Below are positions 4,272 through 7,332 of a stretch of 7,332 bases of DNA, piece by piece (position 1 is the stretch's first letter; each line of letters starts with the position of its first letter). Both the position numbers and the translations under genes were made by a program. This DNA is from JARYLZ01 sp964388275 (GTDB lineage Bacteria; Bacteroidota; Ignavibacteria; SZUA-365). A model generated the notes under the pieces. The model worked only from the letters and a program-made list of their open reading frames with translations. It did not search any database and was not told the DNA's origin. The DNA is taken from positions 1 to 7,332 of the forward strand of contig CAYLZD010000088.1 in the NCBI GenBank assembly GCA_964388275.1, read 5' to 3'.

Positions 4272-7200
4272 ATGAAGCAGCACTTCGCCATTGCGGCCTT
4301 AACGGCCTTGATCGCGGTTTCGATGCAGGCGTACACGCTCCCGCCGACAACCGCTGCGCCCGACGCCTCCCGGACCGCGGCATACGCGAACGTGCCGGCG
4401 CATTCTCCCGTGCGGTTGTCAGTCCCGGCCGACCCGCGCTCCTGGAGCGAAACCGCCCGCTTCTTCGATCTCGCCGGGCTCGAATCCCATACGATCCTCC
4501 CCCATACCCCGTCCAACGTCCAACGTCCAATGTCCAACCCCCTCATCCGTTTCACCGAAAACCGCGGACAGATCACCGACGCGGACGGGAATGTGCGGCG
4601 AGACATCCTCTTCAAGGCCGAAGTCCCAGGAGCTCAGCTGTTCATGCAGGCTGACGGGATCAGCACGATGTTCACCCGGGTGTATCGAGAAGCGGAGGCG
4701 GATCCGGGACCTCCGGACAACAGCCGGACGGCGCGCTCCATGGAAACGACCGTGGAGACGTACCGACTGGACATGACGCTGGTCGGGGCCAATCCCTTCG
4801 CGCGCGTGCGGGGGGAGGAGCAGCTGCCCGGGGTTGTGAACTACTACCTGCCCCAGTGTCCCGACGGCCTTCTCGGCGTGCGGGAGTTCGGCCGCATAGT
4901 TTACGAGGATGTGTACTCCGGGATCGACCTCGAGTTGTTCTCGCAGGAAGGCCGCTTGAAGTACAACTTCATCATTCGTCCCGGCGGCCGTCCGGCCGAC
5001 ATACGCATGAGATACGACGGAGCGGCCGATGTATCGGTTCTGAGCTGGGGCGCACTTTCTGTTATGACTCCTCTTGGCGATGTCGAGGAGGAGCCCCCCG
5101 AGTGCTGGACGGAGGGCGACCGCTCGGCGGTGGCGGCGGATTTTGTGCTCGACGGAACGACCGTGGGCTTTCGGACGGAGTCGTACGACCCGAGTCGTAC
5201 GCTCGTCATAGATCCCTGGGCTACGTACTACGGCGGATCGGGCGGTGAGAGAGGATACGGCGTTGCGGTGGATGCCGCAGGAAACGTGTGCCTGTGCGGG
5301 GGCACTACTTCTACAAATATCGCAACCACTGGTGCGTATCAAAGCTCACTGGCAGGAGGTTGGGACGCTTTCGTCGTGAAGTTCAACACGGACGGAGTGC
5401 GGCAGTGGGCGACATATTACGGTGGAGCAGGAGGGGAGGATATCGGGTATTACATCGACGTGGCGATCGATCCCGGCGGGTACGTGTATCTGGCCGGGTC
5501 GACCGACAGTACTTCGGACATAGCGACGGCGGGATCGCATCAATCCTCTCACTCCGGTGAATTGGATGGTTTCCTTGTAAAATTCAACCCGGATGGCGGG
5601 GTACGGCTGTGGGCGACATATTTCGGCGGAAATAACCGGGAAAACCTGAAAAATGTTGGCGTGAGCGGCAGCGGGGATGTTTACATCTGCGGAGAAACGG
5701 CTAGTACGACGAACATAGCTACCGCGGGTGCTCATCAGACCACGCCGTCAGGCGTGTGGGACGCTTTTCTCGCAAAATTTGATGCGAGCGGTACGCTGAA
5801 ATGGGCGACGTATTACGGTGGGGAAAGTGACGACGGAGGACAGAGCTTAACTATCGATGCCGGAGGCGATGTCTATCTGTGCGGAAACACGTGGAGCATG
5901 ACCGGCATAGCAACTGCGGGCGCGCATCAGCCGGCGACAGACGCCGCTTATAGGCCCGATGCCTTTCTTGTGAAGTTCGACGCTAACGGAGTACGGCAGT
6001 GGGGAACTTATTACGGAGGTGAACAACGTGACGAGGTTAGCGGCATCGCTGTCGATGGCGGAAGAAACGTCTACATCGCCGGAAGAACGTGGAGTACGGC
6101 GAACATAGCCACCGCGGGCGCTCATCAGACCACGCCGTCAGGCGAGGGGGATGATTTCCTCGTGAAATTCAATTCGAACGGCATTCGTCAGTGGGGGACA
6201 TTTTATGGCGGAACGAAGGCTGAACATCAATCTGTCGTCGCGTGTGGCGCCGGCGGGGAAGTGTTCTTGGGAGGAGATACGAGAAGCCCAACCAATATCG
6301 CGACCGCCGGTGCTTATCAGAGCTCGTTCGCCGGAGATACTGATGCTTTCCTCGCTACGTTCGACGCGAATGGTGTGAGACTGTACGGAACGTATTTCGG
6401 TGGTCCTCTCGGTGATGGTGCGTCTGGTATCGCCGCTGATGCAAGCGGAGGCGTGTATTTTGGCGGCGAAACGTATAGTGCAACAGGAATCGCCACTGCA
6501 GGCGCGCATCAAGCCACCTACGGCGGAAACGGCGATTATCACGGCGACGCCTTCCTCGTGAAATTCGGAGGCAATCCTCCGCCACCTCCGCCAATTGCGC
6601 CGAGCGGATTGATGTCGACAGCGTCAACCTGCACGGACGTTAACCTTGACTGGACCGATAACTCCGGAGACGAGTCGGCCTTCATAATCGAACTCGAACA
6701 GGGCGCAGGCGTATGGAATCCGGTCGACACCGTGCCACCCAATACAACTAACGCAGTAATTCCCCGACTTCTACCGTCCACTCTGTACAAGTTCCGGATC
6801 TGCGCGGACCGGATGGGCGTGAAGTCGACTTACTCCAACACCGCGACTGCCACTACGCTGCCCTTCCCCGCGCCTTCGGAGCTGAGAATTGTCTCCATCA
6901 CCTCCGTGAGCGTTGAACTCGCGTGGAAAAACAACACCCCCTTCGCCACAAGCTTCGTCGTGGAGCACAAGAGCGCTTCGGGCTACTGGCAGGAGGGTGG
7001 CGAACTGCCCGGGAATTCGAGCGGCGCGGCGGTGCCGGGCCTGCAGCCGGAGACGGAGTACTTTTTCCGCGTGCGCGGTTTCCGCGGCGAAGCAGCGACG
7101 GGCTACTCGAACATCGCGACGGCCAGGACAAAGAAGTTTCTCGCCGCGCCGACCGCGTTCCAGGCCGTCGTAAAGACCTCCACGGAAGCGGAACTGACGT

Positions 7201-7332
7201 GGACGGACAACGCAAACGGCGAAACGGGCTACGAGATCGAGCAGCGCCCGCCGCTGGGCGCCTGGACCCTCGTGCATACGACCGCGGCGGATGCCTCCAC
7301 GTACACGCGCTCGGGACTCACACCGGACTCGA
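4272..7332 (+). CDS. Giant secreted protein, DUF7948 + seven SBBP repeats + FN3 domains (3' partial)
   Basis: The frame is open from ATG 4272 to the window edge: 1020 residues, no stop. Residues 1-20 are a signal peptide (MKQHFAIAALTALIAVSMQA). A low-complexity stretch (21-91) follows. Residues 92-314 match the DUF7948 domain that precedes SBBP propellers: FTENRGQ, a GANPFARVRGEEQLPGVVNYY segment, VYSGIDLELFSQEGRLKYNF and DPSRTLVIDP. Residues 316-765 are seven repeats of 63-68 residues, each opening with W[AG]TYYGG (or a near variant) and closing with DAFLVKF. Six prolines (769-774) lead to FN3 domains at about 775-863, 866-953 and 958 onward (third cut off). Proteins of this build are exported and probably act at the cell surface in adhesion or binding; a T9SS sorting domain would be expected beyond the window. 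Third-position GC is lower in the propeller than in the FN3 part. Ligand unknown. Confidence 0.93.
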   Translation, partial: MKQHFAIAALTALIAVSMQAYTLPPTTAAPDASRTAAYANVPAHSPVRLSVPADPRSWSETARFFDLAGLESHTILPHTPSNVQRPMSNPLIRFTENRGQITDADGNVRRDILFKAEVPGAQLFMQADGISTMFTRVYREAEADPGPPDNSRTARSMETTVETYRLDMTLVGANPFARVRGEEQLPGVVNYYLPQCPDGLLGVREFGRIVYEDVYSGIDLELFSQEGRLKYNFIIRPGGRPADIRMRYDGAADVSVLSWGALSVMTPLGDVEEEPPECWTEGDRSAVAADFVLDGTTVGFRTESYDPSRTLVIDPWATYYGGSGGERGYGVAVDAAGNVCLCGGTTSTNIATTGAYQSSLAGGWDAFVVKFNTDGVRQWATYYGGAGGEDIGYYIDVAIDPGGYVYLAGSTDSTSDIATAGSHQSSHSGELDGFLVKFNPDGGVRLWATYFGGNNRENLKNVGVSGSGDVYICGETASTTNIATAGAHQTTPSGVWDAFLAKFDASGTLKWATYYGGESDDGGQSLTIDAGGDVYLCGNTWSMTGIATAGAHQPATDAAYRPDAFLVKFDANGVRQWGTYYGGEQRDEVSGIAVDGGRNVYIAGRTWSTANIATAGAHQTTPSGEGDDFLVKFNSNGIRQWGTFYGGTKAEHQSVVACGAGGEVFLGGDTRSPTNIATAGAYQSSFAGDTDAFLATFDANGVRLYGTYFGGPLGDGASGIAADASGGVYFGGETYSATGIATAGAHQATYGGNGDYHGDAFLVKFGGNPPPPPPIAPSGLMSTASTCTDVNLDWTDNSGDESAFIIELEQGAGVWNPVDTVPPNTTNAVIPRLLPSTLYKFRICADRMGVKSTYSNTATATTLPFPAPSELRIVSITSVSVELAWKNNTPFATSFVVEHKSASGYWQEGGELPGNSSGAAVPGLQPETEYFFRVRGFRGEAATGYSNIATARTKKFLAAPTAFQAVVKTSTEAELTWTDNANGETGYEIEQRPPLGAWTLVHTTAADASTYTRSGLTPDS
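4511..4538 (+). repeat. Four tandem 7-bp units inside the giant coding region
   Basis: GTCCAAC, GTCCAAC, GTCCAAT, GTCCAAC. They encode about residues 80-89, in the low-complexity stretch between signal peptide and DUF7948-like domain. The unit length is not a multiple of three, so gain or loss of a unit shifts the frame. GTCCAAC-type tandem tracts are usually seen between genes, so this may be an intergenic repeat absorbed into the gene. Confidence 0.85.
5217..6566 (+). repeat. Seven SBBP blade repeats (protein-level tandem repeat)
   Basis: Blades begin at residues 316, 379, 447, 511, 577, 641 and 705 (W[AG]TYYGG; YGTYFGG in the last). Consensus order within a blade: WATYYGG, then a VDxxGxVYxxG strand, a T.ST.NIATAGAHQ segment, and DAFLVKF. 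Seven is a common blade number for closed beta-propellers, so the visible set is plausibly one complete propeller with nothing lost to the window edge. Confidence 0.88.
5711..6144 (+). repeat. Near-identical 44-bp segments in blades 3 and 5
   Basis: Positions 5711-5754 and 6101-6144 (GAACATAGC…CCGTCAGGCG) differ at only two bases, both C/T at third codon positions. The flanking sequence is far less similar. The other blades encode the same NIATAGAHQ motif with more varied codons. This points to recent duplication or gene conversion between the two blades. Confidence 0.75.

Noticed and set aside
4419..5342. Minus-strand open frame of 307 codons opposite the giant gene
   Set aside because: The plus-strand frame has a Shine-Dalgarno sequence, signal peptide and recognisable domains throughout. 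The antisense product is Arg/His-rich with no family resemblance, typical of a shadow frame in GC-rich DNA.

Overview
The window fits a high-GC member of the FCB group (Bacteroidota, Ignavibacteriota or Kapabacteria-like lineages), probably a metagenome-assembled genome. One protein carries a C-terminal type IX secretion (T9SS) sorting domain with the LAQNYPNPFN signature. Another is a large secreted DUF7948/SBBP-propeller/FN3 protein of a type common in those lineages. The intergenic DNA is crowded with short palindromic repeats. A 100-N scaffold gap lies inside one repeat copy. No RNA gene, CRISPR array, transposase or prophage gene is visible.

Layout from left to right. Positions 1-275 are repeat DNA: two tandem copies of a composite palindromic element, the second interrupted by the gap. 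Positions 277-934 (minus strand) hold a two-gene toxin-antitoxin operon. Its antitoxin (491-934) appears to join a Phd/YefM DNA-binding domain to a HicB-like domain, and its HicA-like toxin (277-498) starts at a TTG that overlaps the antitoxin stop. The operon promoter carries two TGTACA boxes, the core operator motif known for YefM. Positions 935-1331 are a divergent intergenic region with three separate dyads, one of them a pair of 10-bp palindromes about two helical turns apart. Position 1332 starts a stand-alone response-regulator receiver (to 1691, plus strand), and 1763-3544 encodes a secreted ELWK-repeat protein with a T9SS sorting domain.

Positions 3545-4271 are non-coding and repeat-rich. 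They hold a third copy of the composite element with another palindromic element nested in its hairpin loop, a second and larger version of that nested palindrome, and another hairpin. Position 4272 starts a giant secreted protein that runs off the window (1020 residues visible). It has a signal peptide, a DUF7948-like domain, seven SBBP repeats that would make a seven-bladed propeller, a six-proline linker and at least three FN3 domains.

The two large proteins are probably surface or secreted cargo. The receiver may belong to a local signalling circuit, but nothing in the sequence ties it to them directly. The most unusual items are the fused antitoxin with its YefM-type operator, the nested palindrome with compensatory changes between copies, and a frame-sensitive 7-bp tandem repeat inside the giant gene.
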